A program made the translations under genes and the position numbers. Positions 27,659 to 35,739 of a stretch of DNA of 64,000 nt are shown here, one piece after another. The notes under the pieces are model-generated. The model was not told the origin of the DNA and did no database searches. It was given only the letters and a program-made list of their open reading frames with translations. This DNA comes from Methyloversatilis discipulorum. GTDB taxonomy: Bacteria > Pseudomonadota > Gammaproteobacteria > Burkholderiales > Rhodocyclaceae. The stretch is from contig NZ_AZUP01000001.1 in NCBI RefSeq assembly GCF_000527135.1, forward strand, positions 3,162,001 to 3,226,000. Direction: 5' to 3'. The first letter of the stretch is position 1. Each line of letters opens with the position of its first letter.

Positions 27659-28293
27659 CCCAGACCGACCGACAGCAGCAGCGGGTCGATATCCAGCTTG
27701 GTGACCGGAATGCCGGCGCCCTTGACCGCGATGTCGGTGTCTATCTTCACGTACTTGGCGTCGAGGTTCAGGAACCACTGCGGCGCGAGCTGGATGTCGA
27801 CGCCGATCTGCGCTGCCCAGCCAAAGCTGCCGCGGTCCACCCTCAGCGGCACGCTGCCGCCGAGTACCGTGCCGGCGTCCAGCTTCACGCTGGAGAAGCG
27901 CGTGTAGTTCAGGCCGATGCCGGCGTAGGGGCGTATCGTGCCGGCCGGATTGAAGTGGTACTGCAGGGTCAGCGTCGGCGGCAGGTGCTTGACCGAGCCG
28001 ATGTCCACACCGCCCAGTTCGACGTCGTGCTTCTGCGGCACCGTCAGGATCAGTTCGGCGGCGATGTTGGGCGTGAAGAAGTAGCTGATGTCGACTTCCG
28101 GGAACAGCTTGTCCTCGGCCTTCACCTCGCCCAGCGCCGGTACCACCGCCGTGGTCGAGTTGTCGTTCGACGGGTCCATGTGCAGCGCGCGCACGCGCAC
28201 CAGCCAGTCGCCTTCGGCCGCCTGAACGCTGCCGGCGAACATGAATGTCGATGCGGCCACCGCCGCGATGCCTGCCCAGCTCTTTGTTGTCAT
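27646..28293 (-). CDS. ompW: OmpW-family outer-membrane protein
   Basis: A 215-residue outer-membrane barrel protein with a signal peptide (AAVAASTFMFAGSVQA). OmpW marks: GDWLVRVRALHMDPSNDN, PEVDISYFFTPNIAAELILT, TLTLQYHFNPAGTIRPYAGI, and the C-terminal DIDPLLLSVGLGYRF ending in Phe. OmpW barrels form a hydrophobic channel for small apolar molecules. The start at 28293 has GGGGGAG upstream. It is convergent with the B12 operon and overlaps its last gene by 13 bp. Confidence 0.92.
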   Translation of the reverse strand: MTTKSWAGIAAVAASTFMFAGSVQAAEGDWLVRVRALHMDPSNDNSTTAVVPALGEVKAEDKLFPEVDISYFFTPNIAAELILTVPQKHDVELGGVDIGSVKHLPPTLTLQYHFNPAGTIRPYAGIGLNYTRFSSVKLDAGTVLGGSVPLRVDRGSFGWAAQIGVDIQLAPQWFLNLDAKYVKIDTDIAVKGAGIPVTKLDIDPLLLSVGLGYRF

Positions 28294-28313
28294 GTCGATC
28301 TCCCCCGGTTTCG

Positions 28314-28333
28314 GCATCCGCGGACACGGATGC
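28314..28333 (-). promoter_or_regulatory. Hairpin in the ompW leader
   Basis: GCATCCG-CGGACA-CGGATGC is a perfect 7-bp inverted repeat 20 bp upstream of the ompW start codon. It could be a protein operator or an mRNA leader hairpin. Confidence 0.4.
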
Positions 28334-28440
28334 TGAATCACTCTAGGAAAGCGACCGGGCGACTTGAAATTTGATTTTTTGCGCCGTGCATTGCGTTCGG
28401 CTTATGCCGGACGCGCTGCGGAGCGGCGGCGTGCAGCCGC

Positions 28441-28899
28441 TCAGCGCCGCTTCAGCCGGGCGAGAAAGCCGTCCAGCGCGGCGGCGAAGCTGCGGCTGTC
28501 GGCGTTCGAGAATGCGGCCGGCCCGCCGCTCATGACGCCGCTGTCGCGCAGATCGTTCATCAGCGCGCGCATCTGCAGCCGCTCGTGGATGGTGCCGGGC
28601 GCGAACCACTCGCCGCGCGGTTCCAGCGCGTGTGCGCCGCGCGCCAGCACCGCTGCCGCCAGCGGAATGTCGGCGGTGATCACCAGGTCGCCGGCGCCCA
28701 CCGCCTCTTCGATGTAGCGGTCGGCCGCGTCGAAGCCGTGCGCCACCTGCACCGCGCGGATGTGCGGCGACGGCGGCACGCGCAGCAGCTTGTTGGCGAC
28801 CAGCGTGAGCTGCAGGCTGGTGCGCATTGCGGCGCGGAACAGGATGTCCTTGACCGGTGCCGGGCAGGCGTCGGCATCGACCCAGATGGCGGGCGTCAT
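28441..28899 (-). CDS. YaiI/YqxD-family (DUF188) protein
   Basis: A 152-residue protein of the UPF0178 family with a PIN-like fold: IWVDADACPAPVKDILFRAA at the N terminus, GDLVITADIPLAAAVLARGA and DLRDSGVMSGGPAAFSNADS. The conserved aspartates are present, so a metal-dependent nuclease role is possible, but no member has a proven function. ATG at 28899 is chosen because it opens the conserved strand; an in-frame start exists at 28917. It overlaps the end of the upstream 62-residue membrane protein region (stop at 28902, two bases apart). Confidence 0.9.
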   Translation of the reverse strand: MTPAIWVDADACPAPVKDILFRAAMRTSLQLTLVANKLLRVPPSPHIRAVQVAHGFDAADRYIEEAVGAGDLVITADIPLAAAVLARGAHALEPRGEWFAPGTIHERLQMRALMNDLRDSGVMSGGPAAFSNADSRSFAAALDGFLARLKRR

Positions 28900-28901
28900 G
28901 C

Positions 28902-29090
28902 TCACGCCAGCCACCACAGCAGCAGTGCCAGCGCGACGAAGAAGCCGAACAGCGCCACCGCCTCCTCGCTGTGCGGCTCGCCACGCGGCGGCGGGTAGCG
29001 GCCCAGCGTCAGCACGCGCAGCGCAAGCCAGCCGGGCAGATAAAACAGCCCGACCGTCACCAGATTGAGGACGAAGATGGCGCGCAGCAC
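28902..29090 (-). CDS. Small membrane protein of unknown function
   Basis: A 62-residue protein with two hydrophobic segments (AIFVLNLVTVGLFYLPGWLA and ALFGFFVALALLLWWLA) joined by a short polar loop with RYPPPRGEP. The hydrophobic pattern and close placement before the YaiI gene (stop two bases from its start) suggest a real gene and co-transcription, but no family is recognised. It resembles small proteins of the YqaE/UPF0057 type only in general layout (GLFYLPGWLA). Confidence 0.6.
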   Translation of the reverse strand: MLRAIFVLNLVTVGLFYLPGWLALRVLTLGRYPPPRGEPHSEEAVALFGFFVALALLLWWLA

Positions 29091-29097
29091 GGCCGCG

Positions 29098-29361
29098 TCA
29101 GTCGAGCGCCTTGCGCAGCAGCTCGTCCACCAGATCGTTCAGCGACACCTGGCGCTCGGTCGCCAGGTCGCGCAGGCGCGCCGCCAGTTCGGCCGGAATC
29201 TTCACGGCGAAGGGCACCAGGCCGCGTTCGGCGTCGAGCCGGCGCTGTTCCTTGCGGTCCACGACCGGCGCAGCGCCCAGTGCGCTTTTTGCCCCGGCGG
29301 CGTGCTTCATCTGTGCCACCACCTTTAGTCTTTCATTCTTGTACAGATCGGTTTTCTTCAC
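29098..29361 (-). CDS. Arc-like ribbon-helix-helix protein
   Basis: An 87-residue protein. The C-terminal half (VPFAVKIPAELAARLRDLAT, then ERQVSLNDLVDELLRKALD) is a ribbon-helix-helix domain: one strand and two helices with the SLNDLV turn. The N-terminal half is basic and polar. The GTG at 29361 has AGGA 7 nt upstream; an ATG at 29397 would add 12 residues. It is divergent from yaeQ, whose start is only 45 bp away, so it could regulate itself or yaeQ. Confidence 0.65.
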   Translation of the reverse strand: MKKTDLYKNERLKVVAQMKHAAGAKSALGAAPVVDRKEQRRLDAERGLVPFAVKIPAELAARLRDLATERQVSLNDLVDELLRKALD

Positions 29362-29405
29362 GTCGGTATCCTGTGCGGTCTTTCGAATCGCGCACATTGT
29401 CGGCC

Positions 29406-29948
29406 ATGGCCCTGAAATCCACCATCTACAAGATCAAATTGAACGTGTCCGACATGGACCGGCCACACTACGGCGAGTACGCCCTGACCGTCGCCCGCCA
29501 CCCGTCGGAGAGCGATGAACGCATGATGGTGCGCGTGCTGGCCTTCGCGCTGCACGCCGACGAAGACCTGCGCTTCGGCCGCGGCCTCAGCACCGAGGAC
29601 GAAGCCGACCTGTACGCCCAGGACCTGACCGGCGCCATCCGGCTGTGGATAGACGTCGGCCTGCCGGACGAGCGCCTGGTGCGCAAGGCCGCCGCCCGCG
29701 CCGACCAGGTGGTGGTGCTGAACTACGGCCGCACCGCCGGACAGTGGTGGGAACAGTCGAAGGGCACGCTGGCCAAGCTGGCCAATCTCACCGTCTACCG
29801 CCTGTCCACCGCCGACAGCCAGGCGCTGGCCAGCCTCGCCCAGCGCGGTGCCGACCTTCAGTGCATCGTGCAGGAAGGGCAGATCTGGCTGGGCGACGAC
29901 GGCGCGATGCTGCAGCCGGCGCTGGAGAGGGTGTTCGGCCGCGGGTGA
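29406..29948 (+). CDS. yaeQ: YaeQ-family protein
   Basis: A 180-residue YaeQ protein: MALKSTIYKIKLNVSDMDRP, ESDERMMVRVLAFALHADE, LWIDVGLPDERLVRKAAARA and a C-terminal IQEGQIWL-like segment (QEGQIWLGDD). YaeQ has a PD-(D/E)XK nuclease-like fold; the protein was reported to compensate for loss of RfaH in E. coli, but the mechanism is unclear. Full family length. The start ATG at 29406 matches the conserved N terminus. Confidence 0.93.
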   Translation: MALKSTIYKIKLNVSDMDRPHYGEYALTVARHPSESDERMMVRVLAFALHADEDLRFGRGLSTEDEADLYAQDLTGAIRLWIDVGLPDERLVRKAAARADQVVVLNYGRTAGQWWEQSKGTLAKLANLTVYRLSTADSQALASLAQRGADLQCIVQEGQIWLGDDGAMLQPALERVFGRG

Positions 29949-29957
29949 AACCGTGGG

Positions 29958-30252
29958 TCAGCGTCGCTGCGCCCAATAGGCAGGGCGGCGGCGCTGGTGG
30001 GCGACCGCCAGCACGATGATCGCTTCGGGCGTGATGCGGTAGATGACCGAATACGGAAAACGGCTGATCGGCAGGGCGCGCACGCGCGAGGAAACCGGCT
30101 TACCCAGTTTGGGATGCGCCAGAATCAGGGAGGCCGTGCTGTCGAACTGTTCCACGAAGGCGGCACGCGATGCGTGCGCTGGCCTGCTTCAGGTAGTAAT
30201 CGCGTGCCTCGGTGAGTTCGTGCAGTGCGGGTTCAAGCAGGATGACCTTCAC
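29958..30252 (-). pseudogene. ParE/RelE-type toxin gene with a frameshift
   Basis: Two frames together give one ParE-family toxin. The 5' part starts with GTG at 30252 (VKVILLEPALHELTEARDYY, then LKQASARIA) and the 3' part, from about 30175, reads AFVEQFDSTASLILAHPKLG and ends FPYSVIYRITPEA, HQRRRPAYW, the usual ParE ending. The whole is 295 bp, one base over a multiple of three, so a single inserted base between about 30160 and 30180 breaks it. The GTG start overlaps the antitoxin stop by four bases. It could also be a sequencing error. Confidence 0.8.
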
Positions 30253-30491
30253 CCGGCGGCTTGACCGGGAAGGCCAGCTCGCAAGCGGGTCAGCGCATCT
30301 TCGAGGCTGATCGCCCCGATTTCACCGCGATCATGGGCATCGGCGCGACGCTCCGCCTCTGCAAACCACTCGGCGAGGGTTTCATCCTCTTCGTCGAGGC
30401 TGGCCAGCAGACGTTCGGCAAGATCGACGCGGTCCGCCTGCGGTAATTGCATCAGGGTTGCCTCAATTGCTTCAAGGCTGGAGGGCTTCAC
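30249..30491 (-). CDS. Addiction-module antitoxin
   Basis: An 80-residue protein of the putative addiction-module component family that pairs with ParE/RelE toxins: EATLMQLPQADRVDLAERLL, ASLDEEDETLAEWFAEAERR and GEIGAISLEDALTRLRAGL. The GTG start at 30491 is chosen because AAAGGAG lies 8 nt upstream; the frame is open further upstream but unlike the family. With its toxin frameshifted, the antitoxin alone may persist. Confidence 0.8.
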   Translation of the reverse strand: MKPSSLEAIEATLMQLPQADRVDLAERLLASLDEEDETLAEWFAEAERRADAHDRGEIGAISLEDALTRLRAGLPGQAAG

Positions 30492-30692
30492 GGAAAAGCT
30501 CCTTTGGCATCGGGCTATGCACTGAACCATAGCAGCCGCGCCGTCGCCTTCTCGCCACGGCCCCTTGCATGGCACGTAGACCGAGACCGGCACGCCAAGT
30601 CTCCCCTGATTCGCGTGCCAGCCCAGCATTCAGACCAGGACCCATCTTCAGGCGCGTTGCCTTAGGGCAACTACCTGCGCTCGGGCCGCCGA

Positions 30693-31316
30693 TCAGTCCT
30701 TTTTCGCCACCCTGCGCCGCGCAGCCTGCGCCTGCGCGCGCTGCATCCGCATCAGCCGTTGCCGTACGCCGTCGGAATCCATCCACACGTCGCTGCCCTT
30801 CAGGATGCGGCTGATTTCGCTGTCGCTGAGGAAAGGTGAGCAGAGCCGGGTCATCATCTTCTCGAACCAGCTGCTGACCGCCGCGACCTGTGCCTGCTGT
30901 TCGCTGCCGCGTCCGTCCAGGCTGCCGGAATAGGTGTGGAACATGAGCTGGCAGTTGTCGTGCACCACCAGTTCGTCGCCGCTCAGGAAAATGAAGGCGG
31001 CCATCGAGAAGGCGCGCGCTTCGAGTACGGTGACCACATGCGCCTCGGAGGCGCGGATGTTGTTGATGATCTGCAGGCCGGTGTCGAACTCGCCGCCCGG
31101 CGAATTCAGGTGCAGATAGATCAGGTCGGTCTCGGCCGCGGTGCGCAGCGTGTAGAACAGGTCGGTGTAGTGGTGCGGTTCGCGGATTTCGCCGCACAGA
31201 TAGTAGGAAATCTGGTGGATGGGCATCTGCCGTTCATAGCGGGCGAGACCGCGGAAAGGTTCGGCGTCCGTCATTCCGTTCTCGTCGTCGTCCGGCAGTG
31301 CGGGGTGGCGCGGCAT
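30693..31316 (-). CDS. ClpP-class serine protease
   Basis: A 207-residue S14-family protease subunit. LHLNSPGGEFDTGLQIINNI is the substrate groove, Ser104 sits in ARAFSMAAFIFL, His127 in CQLMFHTYSG, and Asp176 (LKGSDVWMD) can complete the triad. It has no signal peptide and lacks the ordinary ClpP context (no clpX). GGAGG precedes the start. It ends the long minus-strand series, 88 bp after the TonB-like gene. It is close to the ClpP-like proteins seen in phages and some proteobacteria; the partner unfoldase is unknown. Confidence 0.82.
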   Translation of the reverse strand: MPRHPALPDDDENGMTDAEPFRGLARYERQMPIHQISYYLCGEIREPHHYTDLFYTLRTAAETDLIYLHLNSPGGEFDTGLQIINNIRASEAHVVTVLEARAFSMAAFIFLSGDELVVHDNCQLMFHTYSGSLDGRGSEQQAQVAAVSSWFEKMMTRLCSPFLSDSEISRILKGSDVWMDSDGVRQRLMRMQRAQAQAARRRVAKKD

Positions 31317-31404
31317 CGTGAAATCCTCCGTGTGCGCCCGGATTATCGGGCGTCCGCCATGCCGTCACCAAGCTGCGCTGCGGCACGGCATGCGCTCGGC
31401 GCGA

Positions 31405-32424
31405 CTACGGCGGGTATTGCGCACCGACGCGGAAGAACTCCTTGATCAGGAAATCCTCCAGTTCCTTCTGGTGTTCCGGCCGTGCCGACAGGATGACGGT
31501 GCGGCCGAGGCGCAGCGATTCCCAGTTGAAGTTGCCGCTGTAGTAGCGGCGTATCAGTTCGATCATGCGCTGCACGACGGCGCGCTCGATGTCGCCGTTC
31601 AGGCCGGCGTCGACCTCGATGAACTCGCGTCGCGCATTGCCGGCGTCGGTGGTCCAGCCACGGAACACGAAAGCGGCGGTGCGCACGCTCTTGCGGGTGA
31701 TCTGGAACACGCCGTTGGTGCCCGGCTGCTGCAGGTTGCGCTTGATGTTGGCGGCTGCGATGTCGTCGGCCGACGGGCCCTGTTCGCGGGCGCGTGCGGC
31801 GGCGTTCTCACCGGCGGCGGCCTCTTCGGCCAGACGGCGCTTTTCGCGCTGGGCGGCGACGAAGGACGCCATGTCCGTGGGCGCGTCCGGTGCAACGGCT
31901 GGTTTGGGCGGCGGGGGTGCAGGGGCGGGTTCGGGCACCGGCACGCGGGCGACCGGCGGTTCTGTCGGCCGCGGTGGCGCCTTGCGAGCCTTTTCGCGCT
32001 GCTTCTTCGGCGGCTGCTTTTTCGGTCGCGGTGCCGGGGGTGTCGGCGCCGCGGCGGGCGGTGGTTCCGACGCCGCCTGGCGCGGCGCCTCCGGCGCGAT
32101 CATGCGTACGCTGATCGGCTGGTTGGCGCCGAGCGGCTGTTCCGGCTCCGCCTTCGGCCGCATCACCCACCACAGCGCGAGCGCGTGGATCAGCAGCGCC
32201 AGCACGAGGGCGATCAGACCGCTCGGGCGGACGCGGAAGTGCAGGCTGGTGTCGCCGAGCGGACTGGTCTCGACGCTCAGCGAGAACGGTGCGAGGCTGT
32301 CGGCCCGGCGGCGGTTGCGCGGGTGTTCGGGGTGTGCGGCGTGCATGGGCTGTTCAGGCGGCTGCGGACGGGCGGGCTGTCCGGTCGCGTCCGCCAGTGG
32401 CGTCCGCAGCAGTGAATCCTTCAT
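31405..32424 (-). CDS. TonB-like proline-rich membrane protein
   Basis: A 339-residue protein with a short cytoplasmic N terminus, one transmembrane helix (SGLIALVLALLIHALALWWV, about 68-87), a long Pro/Ala/Lys-rich stretch (KKQPPKKQREKARKAPPRPT, about 130-150), a charged helix and a C-terminal globular part ending FFRVGAQYPP. The layout resembles TonB/TolA energy transducers, but the C-terminal domain is not recognisably TonB. It may be a cell-envelope protein of a family confined to betaproteobacteria. It lies 57 bp after DUF3617. Confidence 0.65.
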   Translation of the reverse strand: MKDSLLRTPLADATGQPARPQPPEQPMHAAHPEHPRNRRRADSLAPFSLSVETSPLGDTSLHFRVRPSGLIALVLALLIHALALWWVMRPKAEPEQPLGANQPISVRMIAPEAPRQAASEPPPAAAPTPPAPRPKKQPPKKQREKARKAPPRPTEPPVARVPVPEPAPAPPPPKPAVAPDAPTDMASFVAAQREKRRLAEEAAAGENAAARAREQGPSADDIAAANIKRNLQQPGTNGVFQITRKSVRTAAFVFRGWTTDAGNARREFIEVDAGLNGDIERAVVQRMIELIRRYYSGNFNWESLRLGRTVILSARPEHQKELEDFLIKEFFRVGAQYPP

Positions 32425-32481
32425 TCCTGTTCAGCGTTGGGTCTGCAATCGGGTGAAGCGTCGGGTCGGACAGTCGGCGGG

Positions 32482-33009
32482 TCAGCGGGCGGTCGGTTTG
32501 ACCGCGCCGCAGTCGGCGGCGATCCAGCGCGCATCGGTATCAGCCTTCATCGACCCCTCGGCCGACTGCATGTTCATTTTCGACGTGAAATGGGTCGGGC
32601 TGTCGATCACTGCCTCGAAGTCGCCGCTGGCTTTCGGGTTGGTGCAGCTGATCTTGCCCTTGACCGATTTCGCGGTGTTGGTGACGTTGCTGTAGGTGCA
32701 GCTGCCGTCGTTCTTGCCGGAGTAGATGTCGCTGCGCTTGGCGTCGTCCGGCGTGATGCAGACGCGGACCGCACCGCCGCTGCCCATGGCCACGCCCTGC
32801 GCGGCCATCTGCTGTTCCATCATCTTGCGCGCTTCCGGCGGCATCTTCTTCATTTCTTCCTGCATGCGCGCCATCTGCGCCGACATGTCGGGCATGCCCG
32901 GCATGCTCATCGCCGACTTGAATTCCCACAGGCCGGGCTTGATGTCGGCGGCGTGCGCAGGGCCGAGTGCGGCCAGCGCGAGTGCGGCAGGAACGAGCAG
33001 TCTTTTCAT
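32482..33009 (-). CDS. DUF3617-domain periplasmic protein
   Basis: A 175-residue protein with a signal peptide (LLVPAALALAALGPAHAAD) and the DUF3617 opening IKPGLWEFKSAMSMPGMPDM, followed by a helical Met-rich region and DGSCTYSNVTNTAKSVKGKI. Cysteines at CITPDD, SCTYS and SCTNP are in the family pattern. Function unknown. Its start overlaps the stop of the DUF2339 gene (ATGA). Confidence 0.88.
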   Translation of the reverse strand: MKRLLVPAALALAALGPAHAADIKPGLWEFKSAMSMPGMPDMSAQMARMQEEMKKMPPEARKMMEQQMAAQGVAMGSGGAVRVCITPDDAKRSDIYSGKNDGSCTYSNVTNTAKSVKGKISCTNPKASGDFEAVIDSPTHFTSKMNMQSAEGSMKADTDARWIAADCGAVKPTAR

Positions 33010-35711
33010 CGGGTGTCCTCTTCATCTGGAAGCGTGCCGGGTGGCACCGGTGCGACGTAGCTGGCGATCAGGATGAGCGCGCCGATGCCGAGCAGCGAGC
33101 CGGTCCATTCGACCGTGCCGGCACCGGCCAGGTCGATCATCAGCATCTTGGCGCCAACGGCGGCGAGCAGCGCGAAACCGGCGAACCACAGCGTGCGTGC
33201 ACCGCTTCGTGTCGCGTACACCATCAGCGCCAGCGCGGTCAGCGCCCAGGTCAGCGACAGCGTCGCCTGCAGAAGCGTGGATTGGAACATGGCGGCGGCC
33301 GACCACGCCACCCCGGCGAGGTGGTGCACGCCGCGCGCCGCCAGTGCCGACACCCACAGCAGACCGGCCGCGCCGACCAGCGGTCGCGGCAGCAGGCGGC
33401 TGCGCGCCAGCCACAGCAGCGCAGCCATGCTGGCCAGATCGAGCGCCGAGGCCAGCGGCAGGTAGGGCAGGGCGGAGCCACCGTCGTGGCCGAACTGCAG
33501 CGCGACGACGGTCAGCAGCAAAAGGCCGGCAACCGGCCACAGCACGGCGCGCGCGTAGGCCTCGGGTGCGGCAGCCCAAGGCCAGGCATCCGTGCGCTCG
33601 CCGTCGGCGGACAGCGCCGCCTGCAGCGTGCGGCCGGCCGCCAGCCAGACGGCGATCCACACCAGCCAGCCCCACAGGTCCTGTGCGGGCAGCCAGTCGG
33701 CCAGCCAGCCGCCGGCTTCGATACCGACCGACAGCAGCAGCGTCCACGCGGTGGCGATGTGGCGCGGCGTGTTCAGCAGCGCTGCGCCGTCCTCGTCCTG
33801 CCGGCGCAGCACCCACAGATGGGTCGCCCAGGCCAGCGGCAACGCGAGCGCCATCGCGCCGTACAGCAGATGGTCGTGCTGGTCCCAGGCCAGCAGGCTG
33901 CCGGCCCACAGTACCGGCAAGGTCAGCGCGGCCAGCGCGCGGGCGGTGATGAAGTCGCGCGTGCGGCCCTGCTGTTCGGCGAAGGCGGCGCTGGCCACGC
34001 CGAACAGCAGCGCGATCGCCGGTTGCAGGTTGTAAGGCACGAAGTCATCGATGTCGGCCAGACCGCCGAACAGCCACCAGCCGGCCAGCCACAGCGTGAG
34101 CGCCTTAGGCAGCCAGTCGGCGCCAGCGCCGCTCTGCCGCAGCACGCGTACCGAGGACAGCGCCGCGCCGGCCAGCAACAGGCAGCCCAGGGTGCGGCCG
34201 TTGAGCAGCGGCCAGGCGACGGTCAGCGTATCGAGCGAGGCGGCCAGCCAGAATCCGGCTGCGACCTGCAGCGCAGCACCTGCCCACAACGTCAGGCGGG
34301 AGGCGCGGGCGCAGCCGTACCACAGCGCTGCCGCGCCTTCGACCGCGTAGATCGCGGCGGTCATCTGCAGATCGAAGGCGAGCGGCACCGCCAGCGTCAG
34401 CAGCGCGGCGCCGATGCCGGCATGGGCGCGGAAGGTGAGCACTTCGTCGGGTGCGCGGCTGCGCAGCAGGCTGGCCAGCCCGAGGTAGTAAACGCCGGCC
34501 AGCGCGGCGCTGATCGCCGCGCCGTATTCATAGGGCTGGACCAGTGCCGCCTGCAGCACGCCGGCCGCCAGCGGCGGGCCGAACAGCAGGCTGCCGGACT
34601 GCCAGCCGGCCGCGCCCGGCGCGCGCAGCACGGTCTGCGCGACGTGGGTGGCGGTGAACAGCACGAAGAAGGCGATCAGGAAGCCCTGCACCACGAGGTA
34701 GTCGTCCGCCACATAACTGCGCAGGCCCCAGCCGGCGCCGACCGCGAAGGTGAACAGGAAGCCGGCGAAGATGAGTGCGCGCCAGGCGCGCCGCCAGCTC
34801 AGCGCGATGATGAAGGCGTCCAGCAGCAGGTAGTAGCTGAACAGCACGACGTACTGGCCCTGCCCGCTGGACGCCAGCATCGGTGCGACGAAGGCGCCGG
34901 ACAGGCCGAGCAGCGCCAGCACCTGCGAGCTCTGCCGCGCGGCGGCAACCGCACAGGCGACGCCGAGCGCGGCGAACAGCAGGAAGGCGGGGGCCGGCCC
35001 GATGAAGCCGTAGCGCGCCAGCGCGAAATAGACCGCCAGGTAGAGCAGCGCGAAGCCGCCGCCCTGTACCGCCAGCGCGAACATGCGGCGCGGCCCGTCG
35101 CCCGGCAGGCGCAGACCGAAGCCGATCATCGCCGCACCTGTGGCGACGGCGGCGGCAAGCCGCAGCTCCGGCGGCAGCCAGCCGGCCTGGGCGGCGAGGC
35201 GAAGCGCCGACGCGACGCCGAAGAACAGCACGATGACGCCGATGCGCGCCAGCGGATTGCTGCCCATCAGGCGCGACCACAGCGTGGCGAGCGGCCGGGT
35301 GATGTCGTCGCGCTCGGCCGCCGACGGCTGCGGTCGAGCGGCGATGCGTACGCCTTCCGCGTGCAATGCATCGAGCGGTGCGGCCTGCGTGCTGACCGCG
35401 GGCGGTTCGGTCAGCGTGGCGTCGGCCGGCGGCGGTTCCGTCGCGGACGGCGTTGTGTCCGTCTTGGCGGTTGCAGGCGTGACATCGGCGCTGGCCGGTG
35501 CTGTCGGCCGGCTCTTCAGTGCCTCGTAAAGCCAGCGTGTCTTGTCGTCGAGTTCGCGCAGCCGTTCCTGCACTGCGCGTTCGCGCGCGGCGGCGCGCGC
35601 CGACACCCACAGGCCGCCAGCCAGACCGGCAAGGGCGCCGAAGAAGGCTTCGATTTCGCCGTGCGCGGCGCCCGCGATCAGACCGAGAACACAGAGGATG
35701 GCGGTCAGCAT
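33006..35711 (-). CDS. DUF2339-family large membrane protein
   Basis: A 901-residue protein. The first 120 residues hold one hydrophobic helix and a Thr/Pro/Ala-rich linker; the rest consists of some 25 hydrophobic segments, beginning TRPLATLWSRLMGSNPLARI and VIVLFFGVASALRLAAQAG, which mark the DUF2339 family. No catalytic motif is visible. DUF2339 proteins are conserved in Gram-negative bacteria without known function. It precedes DUF3617 with a four-base overlap and follows the transporter-acyltransferase gene after 28 bp. Confidence 0.88.
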   Translation of the reverse strand: MLTAILCVLGLIAGAAHGEIEAFFGALAGLAGGLWVSARAAARERAVQERLRELDDKTRWLYEALKSRPTAPASADVTPATAKTDTTPSATEPPPADATLTEPPAVSTQAAPLDALHAEGVRIAARPQPSAAERDDITRPLATLWSRLMGSNPLARIGVIVLFFGVASALRLAAQAGWLPPELRLAAAVATGAAMIGFGLRLPGDGPRRMFALAVQGGGFALLYLAVYFALARYGFIGPAPAFLLFAALGVACAVAAARQSSQVLALLGLSGAFVAPMLASSGQGQYVVLFSYYLLLDAFIIALSWRRAWRALIFAGFLFTFAVGAGWGLRSYVADDYLVVQGFLIAFFVLFTATHVAQTVLRAPGAAGWQSGSLLFGPPLAAGVLQAALVQPYEYGAAISAALAGVYYLGLASLLRSRAPDEVLTFRAHAGIGAALLTLAVPLAFDLQMTAAIYAVEGAAALWYGCARASRLTLWAGAALQVAAGFWLAASLDTLTVAWPLLNGRTLGCLLLAGAALSSVRVLRQSGAGADWLPKALTLWLAGWWLFGGLADIDDFVPYNLQPAIALLFGVASAAFAEQQGRTRDFITARALAALTLPVLWAGSLLAWDQHDHLLYGAMALALPLAWATHLWVLRRQDEDGAALLNTPRHIATAWTLLLSVGIEAGGWLADWLPAQDLWGWLVWIAVWLAAGRTLQAALSADGERTDAWPWAAAPEAYARAVLWPVAGLLLLTVVALQFGHDGGSALPYLPLASALDLASMAALLWLARSRLLPRPLVGAAGLLWVSALAARGVHHLAGVAWSAAAMFQSTLLQATLSLTWALTALALMVYATRSGARTLWFAGFALLAAVGAKMLMIDLAGAGTVEWTGSLLGIGALILIASYVAPVPPGTLPDEEDTR

Positions 35712-35739
35712 TGGCGCGCTCCGTCGTGGCCGGGGGCGT

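Noticed and set aside
28365..28385. FNR-like site in the ompW upstream region
   Set aside because: TTGAAATTTGAT does not match the symmetrical TTGAT-N4-ATCAA consensus.
30492..30692. Coding sequence upstream of the antitoxin
   Set aside because: The frame is open but the residues differ from the antitoxin family and no start is supported; I see only non-coding sequence here.
31318..32415. Long plus-strand frames opposite the TonB-like gene
   Set aside because: They are the antisense reading of a GC-rich proline-rich gene; composition is unnatural and no start signal is present.
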